Assembly: GCF_041435055.1 (NCBI RefSeq)
Contig: NZ_CP108002.1
Span: 5,022,001-5,086,000 of the forward strand
Direction: 5' to 3'
DNA: 64,000 nt
Source: Streptomyces sp. NBC_00341
Lineage (GTDB): Bacteria > Actinomycetota > Actinomycetes > Streptomycetales > Streptomycetaceae
Of this stretch, positions 44,149 through 52,514 are shown piece by piece. Each line of letters opens with the position of its first letter. Position 1 is the stretch's first letter. A program made the translations under genes and the position numbers. The notes below the pieces were generated by a model. The model was not told the origin of the DNA. It made no database searches and saw nothing but the letters and a program-made list of their open reading frames with translations.

Positions 44149-44778
44149 ATGGCATCGCACCCCCTGATGGTCGGCTTCGACCTGGACATGACGCTCATCG
44201 ACTCCCGGCCCGGCATCAAGGCCTGCTACCTGGCCCTTTCCGCCGAGACGGGGGCGGTGATCGACACCGATCTCGTGGTCAGCCGGCTGGGACCGCCGCT
44301 GGAGGACGAGTTGGCCAACTGGTTCCCGGCGGCTCAGGTGCCCGCGATGGTCGGCCGTTACCGTGAGATCTATCCCACATACGCGATCGCCTCGTCACCC
44401 GCCATGCCCGGCGCGCGCGAGTCGGTCGAGGCGATCCGCGCACTGGGCGGCCGCGCGATGGTCGTCACCGCCAAGTACGAGCCGAGCGCGAAGCTCCACC
44501 TGTCCCACGTGGGGATCGAGCCCGACGTACTCACCGGCGGCCTGTGGGCCGAGGCGAAGGCGGAGGCCCTGCGCGAGCACCGGGCAGCCGTCTACGTGGG
44601 CGACCATACGGGCGACGTACGCGGCGCACGCGCCGCGGGCGCCCTGTCGGTGGGCGTGACGACGGGCCCGTGCGACGCGGACGAGCTCCGCTCGGCCGGC
44701 GCGGACGTGGTCCTGGCGTCACTGACGGAGTTCCCGGCCTGGCTGACCGCGTACGCGGCGAACGGGTACGCGGCGTAG
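44149..44778 (+). CDS. HAD-superfamily hydrolase (phosphatase-like)
   Basis: 209 residues from ATG 44149. Motif I is VGFDLDMTLIDSRPG with the nucleophile and acid Asp pair, motif II is AMVVTAKYEPSA (Thr), motif III Lys in LWAEAKAEAL, and motif IV YVGDHTGDVRGARAAG. A helical cap between motifs I and II indicates the phosphoglycolate phosphatase/beta-phosphoglucomutase group. Substrate unknown. Divergent from the iron transporter operon. Confidence 0.92.
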   Translation: MASHPLMVGFDLDMTLIDSRPGIKACYLALSAETGAVIDTDLVVSRLGPPLEDELANWFPAAQVPAMVGRYREIYPTYAIASSPAMPGARESVEAIRALGGRAMVVTAKYEPSAKLHLSHVGIEPDVLTGGLWAEAKAEALREHRAAVYVGDHTGDVRGARAAGALSVGVTTGPCDADELRSAGADVVLASLTEFPAWLTAYAANGYAA

Positions 44779-44806
44779 TCGAGGGCGGGGTCCTGCCCTG
44801 GGTGCG

Positions 44807-45451
44807 TCAGCCGGGTACCGCGTCGGTGAGGTCCGGTCCCCGCCCGTCGACGAGGTCAGGGGCTCTGAGCCCGAGGCCCTCCGCCTGACCGTAGTACGTC
44901 GGTTCGCCGGGTTCCGGTTCGGCTCCGATTACCTGGGCGAGCTCCCGCAGCGCTGACGCGAGCCGCGGCGCGTTCGCGGCGTGGACGGCCGGGTGGGGCT
45001 CGCCCCGGAAGTCGCACGGCCCCCACACGTCGTGGTGCACGGACAGTTCCGCCGAAGGGCCGATCTCGTCCGGTGACACCATCAGTTCGACCAGGCCGTA
45101 CTCGTTGTGGCGCGTTCCGCTCGCGTCGGACCACGCGCCGGATCCCAGCACGAGGATCGCGCCCATCTCCGCCTGCGGATGACCGGCCGGCCGACAGGCA
45201 CGGAGGTCATCGGGCAACGCCGGATCAGCGAGCGGACGGTTGATGAGGTCCAGGCGGCTATGGATACCGAGGCCGCCCTTTCCGACCTGGAACCAGTTCC
45301 ACTCAAGCGCGGAAGGCTCCAGCAGAGCGTGCTTCTGAAGTACCGCGCTCATACGCCCTGCCGTCCTGAGCGCGGACTCCAGGCCGGGCTCCACCACGTC
45401 GTCCAGGTCCCAGAACCAGGAGCCGCACTTCCTCGGGGCGCGCATCAACAT
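44807..45451 (-). CDS. hypothetical protein at the end of the effector/immunity array
   Basis: About 214 residues from the ATG at 45451 (MLMRAPRKCGSWFWDLDD). The frame continues upstream to 45652, but that part is homologous to the leader of the pentapeptide genes in another frame, so it is not native sequence. The body contains EWNWFQVGKGGLGIHSRLDLINRP, LVLGSGAWSDASGTRHNEYGLVELMVS and a helical end. No domain recognised. Size and position at the end of a toxin-linked array would suit an immunity or accessory protein. This is a guess from context. Confidence 0.65.
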   Translation of the reverse strand: MLMRAPRKCGSWFWDLDDVVEPGLESALRTAGRMSAVLQKHALLEPSALEWNWFQVGKGGLGIHSRLDLINRPLADPALPDDLRACRPAGHPQAEMGAILVLGSGAWSDASGTRHNEYGLVELMVSPDEIGPSAELSVHHDVWGPCDFRGEPHPAVHAANAPRLASALRELAQVIGAEPEPGEPTYYGQAEGLGLRAPDLVDGRGPDLTDAVPG

Positions 45452-45600
45452 CGAAATTCCATATCGCCTGCCGGAGTTGGTGTTCCTCGGATGCGAGCCG
45501 TTCATGAAGCTGCCGTGTGGCTTCCGGATCGGTCGGGAGCGAAGTCGGCTTCCGGTCTTTGCGGGTACCGGATGACACGATCTCCCCACCACGACTTCTG
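45452..45600 (-). pseudogene. truncated, frameshifted 5' end of a pentapeptide-repeat gene
   Basis: The region encodes SSGTRKDRKPTSLPTDPEA followed by RQLHERLASEE, matching the N-terminus of the intact pentapeptide protein at 47273-47980 (SSGTRKNWKPTLLPIDPEA, RQLHEWLASDE). One base is missing relative to that gene (GGTGGGG instead of GGTTGGGG at about 45590), separating the leader and body frames. After about 40 codons the similarity stops and the hypothetical gene at 44807-45451 takes over. No pentapeptide repeats remain. Confidence 0.7.
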
Positions 45601-45689
45601 ACAGCGGCCCCGACGCTGTCGATTGCTGCTTATTTTGCGTTTCGCATGTCAATGATGACGTCGCGCAGGTGCCCCCGGTTGATGAATCC

Positions 45690-47117
45690 TCAGACAGGTG
45701 GTGCCCCGCGCAGGTGGCGCAGGAGCTGTTCGAGGGTGGTCCAGCTCTCAGCGGTCTCGCCGTCGCCGAGCGGGTAGTAGAAGCCGGGCCGGACGTTCGG
45801 GCCCAGCTGTACCGGTCGTTCCTTCAAGGGCGTTCGGCTCGCGATGTCGCGTCCCGCTTCCCGGACCTCATCGGGGCCCAGCACGAAGGCGTACGGGAGC
45901 GGCGGGTGTTCGTAGTGCGGCGGGGCGCTCAGATCCCGGCGTGCCGCGCGCAGTTGGCACAGCATGGTCTGCAGCCCGTACCGGGTCACCAGTTCGTCGG
46001 CCAGCCCCGGCAGTGCCTCCAGGGCCGGCTTCTCGCCGGGGTCGTAGCCCACGGTGAGGGTGATGTCCTCCTCCACACCGTCGGGGGTGCGGATCACGCG
46101 CAGGGTGGCGACGGCGGGCCGGTCCGGGGTGCCGACGGCCACCGTCCAAGTGGGCTGTGGGGCGCGTTCCTGGGCCAGCTCGGTCAGTTGCCGCCGTGAC
46201 CAGGTGAGACCGGCCGGTTCCGACGTTCCCCAGCCGGCGGGCGGGTCGCCGGTCAGCGCCTGCCAGGCGGCTTCCAGTGCGCCGCCGAGAGTGAGGTCCG
46301 CCGTGGGGCGGTGCATGGTGCGGAAGGAGACGATGAGCTGGCGTTCGCCGGTGGGCTGGACGTCCGTGAAGGCGTCCGCCACCGGGGTCTCGCCGTTCTC
46401 GGCCCGGTCGGGGGAGAAGGCGTCGTCCTGCCAGCGCAGTACCGCGCCGGTCAACCCGTCGTAGTAACCACACCGCTCGTCCTGGACCACCCAGCGCGAG
46501 GGCGTGGACTGCAACAGCAGGCGGGTGGGCAGGGAGAGGCGGCAGTGCGGCGGGGTGACGATCTGGAGGGACCTGTCACTCTCCACGGTGGCCCGCAGCG
46601 CCTCGGAGAGCCAGGACGTCATGGGGACGACGGGCCTGTCCTGGAGGATGACTGCGGCTTTGCCGGTCAGCATGTCGACGGCCGGCTGGGCGGCGGCGGG
46701 GACCGGTACGGCAGTGACTCCCGAGACATCGACCGGGCGGGCCGCGCCGATGGTGCCTGGAGCGTCGTGCGGCCAGACCCGGCCGCCGAGCAGCATGGTG
46801 AGACGGGCCGCGAAGGCTCCCGCGAGCTCTTCGGCCTCGGGGACGCCCGCGGCGGCGCGGGCCTCGACCCACCATGCCGGGCCGTCGCCGGACGGCTCGG
46901 CGCCGGGCCCAAGCAGCCGGGTCGCCTCGCCCGGTACCTGGAGCAGCAGCGGCACCTCGATCGATACGAGCGGCCGGCCCTCGGCGTCGCACAGCTGAAC
47001 CACGGCGCCCTCTCCGGTGGTCCCGACCCGCAGGTCCGGGCCGCCGGCGAGCAGGCCCGCCAGGATGCTCAACACGTCCGGCATCCGCTCGGTGAGCGCG
47101 ATCACGTCCTTGGTCAT
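45690..47117 (-). CDS. DUF6177-like protein, full length
   Basis: 475 residues, soluble. Opens with TKDVIALTERMPDVLSILAG. Later segments include DRPVVPMTSWLSEALRATVES, the Trp-rich TPPAGWGTSEPAGLTWSRRQLTELA region and a C-terminal part near 390-475 (LPYAFVLGPDEVREAG, FYYPLGDGETAESWTTLEQLLRHL). The style matches the DUF6177 family found in Streptomyces type VII secretion and toxin loci. Role unknown, possibly chaperone-like. Its first 109 codons are duplicated as a fragment at 48725-49072. Confidence 0.85.
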   Translation of the reverse strand: MTKDVIALTERMPDVLSILAGLLAGGPDLRVGTTGEGAVVQLCDAEGRPLVSIEVPLLLQVPGEATRLLGPGAEPSGDGPAWWVEARAAAGVPEAEELAGAFAARLTMLLGGRVWPHDAPGTIGAARPVDVSGVTAVPVPAAAQPAVDMLTGKAAVILQDRPVVPMTSWLSEALRATVESDRSLQIVTPPHCRLSLPTRLLLQSTPSRWVVQDERCGYYDGLTGAVLRWQDDAFSPDRAENGETPVADAFTDVQPTGERQLIVSFRTMHRPTADLTLGGALEAAWQALTGDPPAGWGTSEPAGLTWSRRQLTELAQERAPQPTWTVAVGTPDRPAVATLRVIRTPDGVEEDITLTVGYDPGEKPALEALPGLADELVTRYGLQTMLCQLRAARRDLSAPPHYEHPPLPYAFVLGPDEVREAGRDIASRTPLKERPVQLGPNVRPGFYYPLGDGETAESWTTLEQLLRHLRGAPPV

Positions 47118-47440
47118 GTGGTGTTCCCCCTGGGTGGTGCACGGGCCGGTGTCTGTTTTCCCAGACTCGTCGTTCCGTGAGTCGCCGTCCTCGGAACGGG
47201 GACGACGGGCTCAGTGAAACCGGTCACCCGCTGCGGAATGTGTGGATTCCGGCCAACGGCTCGTGCAGGGCCCTATTGCGGGGCGCGGCGCGGAGGAATC
47301 ACTTGTACCTGCCCACCTCGCGCGCCGATCCACGCCTCAAGTTCCGCACCGGCCAGCTCTCGGGACGAATCGCCATTGTTGACGGTGATCGGACCGAAAA
47401 CTGTGCCTGTCAGGCCACGCAGCACGGTGTTGTCATCGAC
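46791..47440. repeat. 650-bp duplicated segment, copy A
   Basis: Nearly identical, without any insertion or deletion, to 48746-49395 (constant offset 1955). It covers the 5' end of the full DUF6177-like gene, the spacer and the 3' end of the pentapeptide gene at 47273. Confidence 0.9.
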
Positions 47441-47980
47441 TTTGATCTCGAACATGTTCTCGTCAAGAACGGCATCGGTCAGGTCCGCCCCCCTCATATC
47501 GGTGTCGATCAGCGAAGAACCGAGGAACCTGGTTCCTCGGAAGCTCGCTCCCGATGCGTCGGCGTCGCACAGCGAAGCCCCAACCATGTCCGCCCTGTCC
47601 AGTCGCGCCGATCGAAGCACGGCCTCGTCCAGATTCGCCTTGACGAGATCCGCCTCAGTGAGATCCGCGCCGGTGAGGTCTGCCGACTGCAGGTCGGCCC
47701 GGTAGAAGGATGCGCCGACGAGCCGCACTCCCACGAGTACCGCGTCGGTGAACCACGCATTCGAGAAGTTCCCGCCCGACAGGTCGGCTCCCTGGAAGTC
47801 GCACCCCATCCCGTTGAGATCATATTCATCCGACGCGAGCCATTCATGAAGCTGCCGGACAGCTTCCGGGTCAATTGGGAGCAAAGTCGGCTTCCAATTC
47901 TTACGGGTACCAGATGACACGATCTCCCCAACCATGACTCTCGACAGCGTCCCGGACACTGTTGATTGCTCCTTGGCCAT
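47273..47980 (-). CDS. pentapeptide-repeat protein 1
   Basis: 235 residues if started at ATG 47980; a start at the GTG in front of SSGTRKNWKP, just after GGGGAG, is better supported by a ribosome site. From about residue 70 there are roughly 20 A(D/N)Lxx units (DFQGADLSGGNF, ADLQSADLTGADLTEADLVKA), which should form a right-handed quadrilateral beta helix. A non-repeat tail VDDNTVLRGLTGTVFGPI follows. Pentapeptide proteins such as Qnr and MfpA protect gyrase, and some serve as immunity proteins. Here the toxin-locus context favours a protective role. Confidence 0.88.
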   Translation of the reverse strand: MAKEQSTVSGTLSRVMVGEIVSSGTRKNWKPTLLPIDPEAVRQLHEWLASDEYDLNGMGCDFQGADLSGGNFSNAWFTDAVLVGVRLVGASFYRADLQSADLTGADLTEADLVKANLDEAVLRSARLDRADMVGASLCDADASGASFRGTRFLGSSLIDTDMRGADLTDAVLDENMFEIKVDDNTVLRGLTGTVFGPITVNNGDSSRELAGAELEAWIGARGGQVQVIPPRRAPQ

Positions 47981-48222
47981 GCCGTGTCCACCCGGGCATA
48001 CGTGGTCGGCTGTCGTCTCGATGCCGCCGTCCGTGGTGGCAAGTGCCGTCTGGGTCAGGCCTGGGCGCCGCCCCGGCGCACGCCGCCCAGCGGCGATCGG
48101 GCTCCTCCGTCTCTGCCTGTCAACAGGTGATCACTGACCGGACGAGGCGGGACTCGGGCCGCTCACCCGTCCCGGGGAAGCGGGTACGGGTGCTGGAAGG
48201 AGTAAACCCCTGTTTCGTCAAC

Positions 48223-48717
48223 TCAAGCAGCGAGCAGGGTCTTGGCGCGGAGGAAGATGTCGTCGTCGTCCAACTGCACAGATTCCGCCTCGATATCGGT
48301 CACGATCCGCTGCAGAACCTTCGCCCACTCGCTGACGAATACCTGAGTACTGACCACCGAATCGCCCCGCTCGGCCAGCAGCGACTCGTAGTTCCCGAGT
48401 GTGCTGTGCCAGCGTGCCTGAATCCTCAGAGAATCGTCCGCGCGGACGATCCTCCATTCGGCCGAGAATGTGTCGGATCCCCAGAAGACCTCGGTCTCCG
48501 TGAACTGAGGCCGCTGAATCTCCTCAAGAAGGGGCACCAGGTCGTCGAGAAGGGCGGCGAGGTCATAGCCGTATGGCAGCCGGACCGGCACCAGGTTCCA
48601 GACGAGGATGGCATCCTCGGCCTCGGAGGAGTACATCTCGCCGATCGCGTCAGCCATGTCGGCGGCGGATTCGCACTTCCGGACGGCCGGGCATCCTGCC
48701 TGGATCGAGAAACTCAT
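48223..48717 (-). CDS. hypothetical protein, candidate immunity protein
   Basis: 164 residues, acidic. Segments ILVWNLVPVRLPYGYDLAALLDDLVPLLEEIQ, TEVFWGSDTFSAEWRIVRADDSLRIQARWHS and a C-terminal helix (WAKVLQRIVTDIEAESVQLDDDDIFLRAKTLL). The alternating acidic helix and Trp-containing strands are common in immunity proteins of polymorphic toxins, but no named family was recognised. It sits between the DUF6177 fragment and pentapeptide gene 1. Confidence 0.8.
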   Translation of the reverse strand: MSFSIQAGCPAVRKCESAADMADAIGEMYSSEAEDAILVWNLVPVRLPYGYDLAALLDDLVPLLEEIQRPQFTETEVFWGSDTFSAEWRIVRADDSLRIQARWHSTLGNYESLLAERGDSVVSTQVFVSEWAKVLQRIVTDIEAESVQLDDDDIFLRAKTLLAA

Positions 48718-48724
48718 CTCGTTC

Positions 48725-49072
48725 CTATGGTGTGGTCGGGTAAACCAGCATGGTGAGACGGGCCGCGAAGGCTCCCGCGAGCTCTTCGGCCTCGGGGACG
48801 CCCGCGGCGGCGCGGGCCTCGACCCACCATGCCGGGCCGTCGCCCGACGGCTCGGCGCCGGGCCCCAGCAGCCGGGTCGCCTCGCCCGGTACCTGGAGCA
48901 TCAGAGGCACCTCGATCGATACGAGCGGCCGGTCCTCGGCGTCGCACAGCTGAACCACGGCGCCCTCTCCGGTGGTCCCGACCCGGAGGTCCGGGCCGCC
49001 GGCGAGCAGGCCCGCCAGGATGCTCAACACGTCTGGCATCCGCTCGGTGAGCGCGATCACGTCCTTGGTCAT
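48725..49072 (-). pseudogene. truncated DUF6177-like gene fragment
   Basis: 115 codons. The first 109 are almost identical to the start of the full gene at 45690-47117, then the frame ends within six foreign codons (VYPTTP, stop at 48725) right after the duplication boundary. It retains the ribosome site GGGGGAA and start codon, so a short peptide may still be made. Product of the 650-bp duplication. Confidence 0.85.
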
Positions 49073-49395
49073 GCGGTGTTCCCCCTGGGTGGTGCACGGG
49101 CCGGTGTCTGTTTTCCCAGACTCGTCGTTCCGTGAGTCGCCGTCCTCGGAACGGGAACGACCGGCTCAGTGAAACCGGTCACCCGCTGCGGAATGTGTGG
49201 ATTCCGGCCAACGGCTCGTGCAGGGCCCTATTGCGGGGCGCGGCGCGGAGGAACCACTTGTACCTGCCCACCTCGCGCGCCGATCCACGCCTCAAGCTCC
49301 GCACCGGCCAGCTCTCGGGACGAATCGCCATTGATGACGGTGATCGGACCGAAAACCGTGCCTGTCAGGCCACGCAGCACGGTGTTGTCATCGAC
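48746..49395. repeat. 650-bp duplicated segment, copy B
   Basis: Second copy of 46791-47440. It contains the DUF6177 fragment, the spacer and the 3' end of pentapeptide gene 2. Only scattered substitutions separate the two copies. Confidence 0.9.
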
Positions 49396-49845
49396 GGTGA
49401 CCTTGAAGGTGTTCTGGAACAGCACTGCGTCGGTCAGGTCCGCACCCGTCATATCGACGCCGAAGAGCGAAGCCCCCATGATCCGCGTTCCGCGGAAGCT
49501 CGCTCCCGACGCGTCGACCCCTTGTAGCGAAGCCTTGACCATGTCGGCACCGTCGAGCCGCGCCGAACGGAGCACGGCCCCGTCAAGATTCGCCCTGACG
49601 AGGTCAGCGCCGGTGAGATCAGCGCCGGTCAGATCCGCTGACTGCAGGTCGGCACGGTAAAAAATCGCTCCCGTAAGCCGCACGCCTGCCAGGACCGCCT
49701 GGGTGAACCACGCCTTCGTGAAGTCGCCGCCCGAGAGGTCGGCACCCCGGAAGTCGTGCTCGATGCCGTAGAGGCTGTAGCCCTCCTCGGCATCCCATTC
49801 CTGCAACTGCCGTGTTGCCTCAGGGTCGGCCGGGTTGTTTTTCAC
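49228..49845 (-). CDS. pentapeptide-repeat protein 2
   Basis: 205 residues from GTG. A short head (NNPADPEATRQLQEWDAEEG) homologous to that of protein 1 precedes about 20 pentapeptide units (DFRGADLSGGDF, ADLQSADLTGADLTGADLVRA). The same VDDNTVLRGLTGTVFGPI tail follows, encoded within the duplicated DNA. It diverges from protein 1 in the middle, so a common origin with later homogenisation of the 3' end is likely. It is the second gene after the large effector, next to the 95-residue candidate immunity gene. Confidence 0.9.
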   Translation of the reverse strand: MKNNPADPEATRQLQEWDAEEGYSLYGIEHDFRGADLSGGDFTKAWFTQAVLAGVRLTGAIFYRADLQSADLTGADLTGADLVRANLDGAVLRSARLDGADMVKASLQGVDASGASFRGTRIMGASLFGVDMTGADLTDAVLFQNTFKVTVDDNTVLRGLTGTVFGPITVINGDSSRELAGAELEAWIGARGGQVQVVPPRRAPQ

Positions 49846-49877
49846 GCGTCCATGATGACGGAAAGTCTCACTCGCAG

Positions 49878-50165
49878 TTAACCCGGCGGCATTGGCTGCT
49901 CCGGGGCGTCATTGAATAGGTAGTCATACATGGCTCGAAGGTAGACCTGCAGCGTTTCCCTGTCGGGGAATTCGATATCGGTCAGCCGCTCATATTCGGC
50001 CGGCCCGAAGGAGTCGTCTGACATGATCTGCTCGAACTCTGTGCGGATCAATTCAACGTAGGAATCGCTGAAGCTCAACAGGGTGGGCCTCAGGTCGCCA
50101 GTCATCTCATATCCTCGCTCGAGATCCAGATTCACTTTGAGGAAATTCTTGAAGCGTGCGTCCAC
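49878..50165 (-). CDS. candidate immunity protein (CdiI-like) of the adjacent effector
   Basis: 95 residues from GTG, starting 12 bases after the effector stop. Mainly helical and acidic (FKNFLKVNLDLERGY, FSDSYVELIRTEFEQIMSDDSFGPAEYERL, ETLQVYLRAMYDYLF). Size, acidity and position directly behind a toxin gene are the hallmarks of an immunity protein. The pattern recalls the small helical CdiI families of contact-dependent inhibition systems. Direct assignment to a family is not possible by eye. Confidence 0.75.
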   Translation of the reverse strand: MDARFKNFLKVNLDLERGYEMTGDLRPTLLSFSDSYVELIRTEFEQIMSDDSFGPAEYERLTDIEFPDRETLQVYLRAMYDYLFNDAPEQPMPPG

Positions 50166-50177
50166 TGGAGTCCCTCT

Positions 50178-52514
50178 TTACGGATGGCGGCCGGGAGCCG
50201 GGTTGGCGAACATGGTATGCAGGCGGTATTTCCCGTCGGGGAGCAGGCGGTACACGGGAAGGATGGTCCCTCCGTCAAAGTCCACCGGCTTGAATTCATT
50301 CAGGTTGGCCGGGTCGCGATAGTAACCCGTGAACCTTTCCTGAGATCCGGGCCCGAGTACGTCCTCGATCGACGTCTCCGTCGGCTCGTTTCCGGTGCGT
50401 GCCATTTCTTCGCGGAAATAGGCATCGGCACGCACCATGTCTTCTGCGTTGTCGAAACGCGTCGCGAATGCGCCGACTCGGTGCGAACCACCGCTCACAC
50501 CGTCCACCGTTGTGCCGGTCAGTGGGTCGATGTTGTTTTCAGATTTGACCAGCCCCGGATAGCTCGAGTTCGGCCCGTACATCTTCGGTGCCCCGCTGCT
50601 GTCGCGTAGTACCGTGCCGAGCCGGTCGGTAAGTGCTTGGTCATCCGGACTGAGGTGGCGGCCTGGCGCGTGTCCCTCGCCGCCCTCCCGGTCGTCCAAC
50701 TCCTTGATGCGCTCGTCGACCGCCTCGGGGTCCATCGGCTGGTCCCGCGCACCGCCTGCCAAATCGCCGGGCGCGTTGTCCTGGCTGCCGGCATCGGCGC
50801 TCTCCGGGGCGTCGTGGCCGCCACCGTCACCCTGATGAGGCACGGCGGAGCCGCCGCCCTGGTCGGCGCCGCCCGACGTGGTTGTGTCGCTATGGGAGGA
50901 GGTTCCGTGGCCCGGCGTGCCGCTGTCGGTGACTCCGTGGGTTCCGGCGCCGCCGATGCCTGGTGCGGTGTGGTTGTTGTAGGCCGTGTTGCCGCTCGTG
51001 CCGCCTGAGGGGTGGGCGGGATTGGCCGCCGAGGGGGCTTCGTGAGTGGCACCGACACCCGCCGGGTGGGAGCCGCCGCCCGGGTGAGCCGAGCCGCTGG
51101 GGCCGCTCGCCGAATTCTCCACGTGCCCGGGGCCGCCCGAGCCCTCAAGGACCTTCTCCTTGACCGGAGCGGTCTCGTGCGTACCGGTCAGGTCGTCCTT
51201 GTGCGGCTCCCGTACGGGTTCCGTGTCAGGCGCGACGTTGCCGTGTTCGTCCCGGATGACCGCGTCATCGCCGACCACGCGTGTGTTGCCGTTGTGATCG
51301 ACGTATTCGAGGCCGGGTGTCGTGGGTACCTCGCCCGGGTGCGGCGCGGTGCCGGTGGGGACGTTGCGTGCCATGTCGTCGATGCCCGCCCGGCCGGCCT
51401 TGAGGCTCTCCATGAGGTCGCCGACCTTGAGCTTGGTGACGCCCGCGGCCTTGCCGAGATAGCTCATCGGGTCGACGAGCGCACCCGCCTTGCCGAGCGC
51501 GGTCACGGCCTCGGCGCCCTTCGCCAGCTTTCCCGCCTTGCCAAGCTTGAGTAACGAGCCCGAACCGATGGTCAAGCCGTTGAACAGCACCGTTCCGAAG
51601 GCCCGGGAAGGGTCCTTGTCCCACTCGTCCCACGCGACCAGCGACTTGCCGAAGTTGCGGAGGGCCGCCTTCTGCTTGTCGGTGTCGCTGTGGTCGACCG
51701 GGCCGAACATCTTGTCCATCGCCCAGTCGTACGGCGTCAGGAGGTACGCGCTGATGCCACCGAAGACATCGCCGATGCCCGACCACGTCGTCTTGAAGTT
51801 GTCCCAGTCGAAGACGTTGAACATGCTGCCCAGGCCCTTGAGCGCGCCCCAGACGCCGTCGACGAAGAACCCCTTCAGCGCACCGCCGACGTTGTCCTTC
51901 GTCCACTCCCACGCGGCCCGCAGGCCGGTGTACTCACGCTCGTCGACCGTCCCCCAAGGCGTCTCGTCGGCATCCTTGACGTCGCCTTCCTTGAAGCCGT
52001 ACATGCCGGCCTTGTGCGAACCGTCGTCAACGACGAAGTGCGTACCACCCACCAGTGAAGTGATCTGGTTGGCCGCGTCGCGTTCGATGCCTTGGAAGGC
52101 CACCCACGTTGTGCCGACCTCGTCGACGAGGCGCGCGTTCTCGTCGATCTTGTCCTGGTCCTGCTGCCAGTCGTCGTCGTCCTTGTTGTCCGCGACGAAC
52201 TTCGCCGCGTCTTCACGGAGCTGGTTCATCCTGGTCACCAGGGGGCGGGCGTTCGACGCGAAACCAGCCAGCGCACCACTGACCGACTCCAGCTTCTCCG
52301 CGAACGCGTCCGCTCTGTCCCGGACCGGAATCGTCGAATCGAGCAGTTCTTCCTGCTCGGGGGCGTCATAGACCGGATCCAACGCCTGGAAAGCGGTGTG
52401 GACGTCCTTGCCGGTGTCACGAATGCCGGTGGCGGTCGTCTTCAGTGACGCCGCGTGTGTCTCCAGATTCGCCAAGTTGCCCGTGAAGGTCGGTATCTTC
52501 CCCGGATCGATCAC
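50178..52514 (-). CDS. type VII-type secreted polymorphic toxin candidate
   Basis: 778 residues. Residues 1-150 are a long helical WXG100/LXG-like head (NLANLETHAASLKTTATGIRD). Residues 200-380 are a hydrophobic/helical pre-toxin region. Residues 450-610 are a Gly/Ser/His/Pro-rich spacer. The last 130 form a compact domain (NNIDPLTGTTVDGVSGGSHRV, AFATRFDNAEDMVRADAYF, KYRLHTMFANP). No signal peptide, as expected for type VII substrates. The end domain's His, T-x-F and closing strand TMF resemble BECR-fold RNases; this is inference. It overlaps the upstream DUF6507-like gene and is followed by a probable immunity gene. Confidence 0.82.
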   Translation of the reverse strand: MIDPGKIPTFTGNLANLETHAASLKTTATGIRDTGKDVHTAFQALDPVYDAPEQEELLDSTIPVRDRADAFAEKLESVSGALAGFASNARPLVTRMNQLREDAAKFVADNKDDDDWQQDQDKIDENARLVDEVGTTWVAFQGIERDAANQITSLVGGTHFVVDDGSHKAGMYGFKEGDVKDADETPWGTVDEREYTGLRAAWEWTKDNVGGALKGFFVDGVWGALKGLGSMFNVFDWDNFKTTWSGIGDVFGGISAYLLTPYDWAMDKMFGPVDHSDTDKQKAALRNFGKSLVAWDEWDKDPSRAFGTVLFNGLTIGSGSLLKLGKAGKLAKGAEAVTALGKAGALVDPMSYLGKAAGVTKLKVGDLMESLKAGRAGIDDMARNVPTGTAPHPGEVPTTPGLEYVDHNGNTRVVGDDAVIRDEHGNVAPDTEPVREPHKDDLTGTHETAPVKEKVLEGSGGPGHVENSASGPSGSAHPGGGSHPAGVGATHEAPSAANPAHPSGGTSGNTAYNNHTAPGIGGAGTHGVTDSGTPGHGTSSHSDTTTSGGADQGGGSAVPHQGDGGGHDAPESADAGSQDNAPGDLAGGARDQPMDPEAVDERIKELDDREGGEGHAPGRHLSPDDQALTDRLGTVLRDSSGAPKMYGPNSSYPGLVKSENNIDPLTGTTVDGVSGGSHRVGAFATRFDNAEDMVRADAYFREEMARTGNEPTETSIEDVLGPGSQERFTGYYRDPANLNEFKPVDFDGGTILPVYRLLPDGKYRLHTMFANPAPGRHP

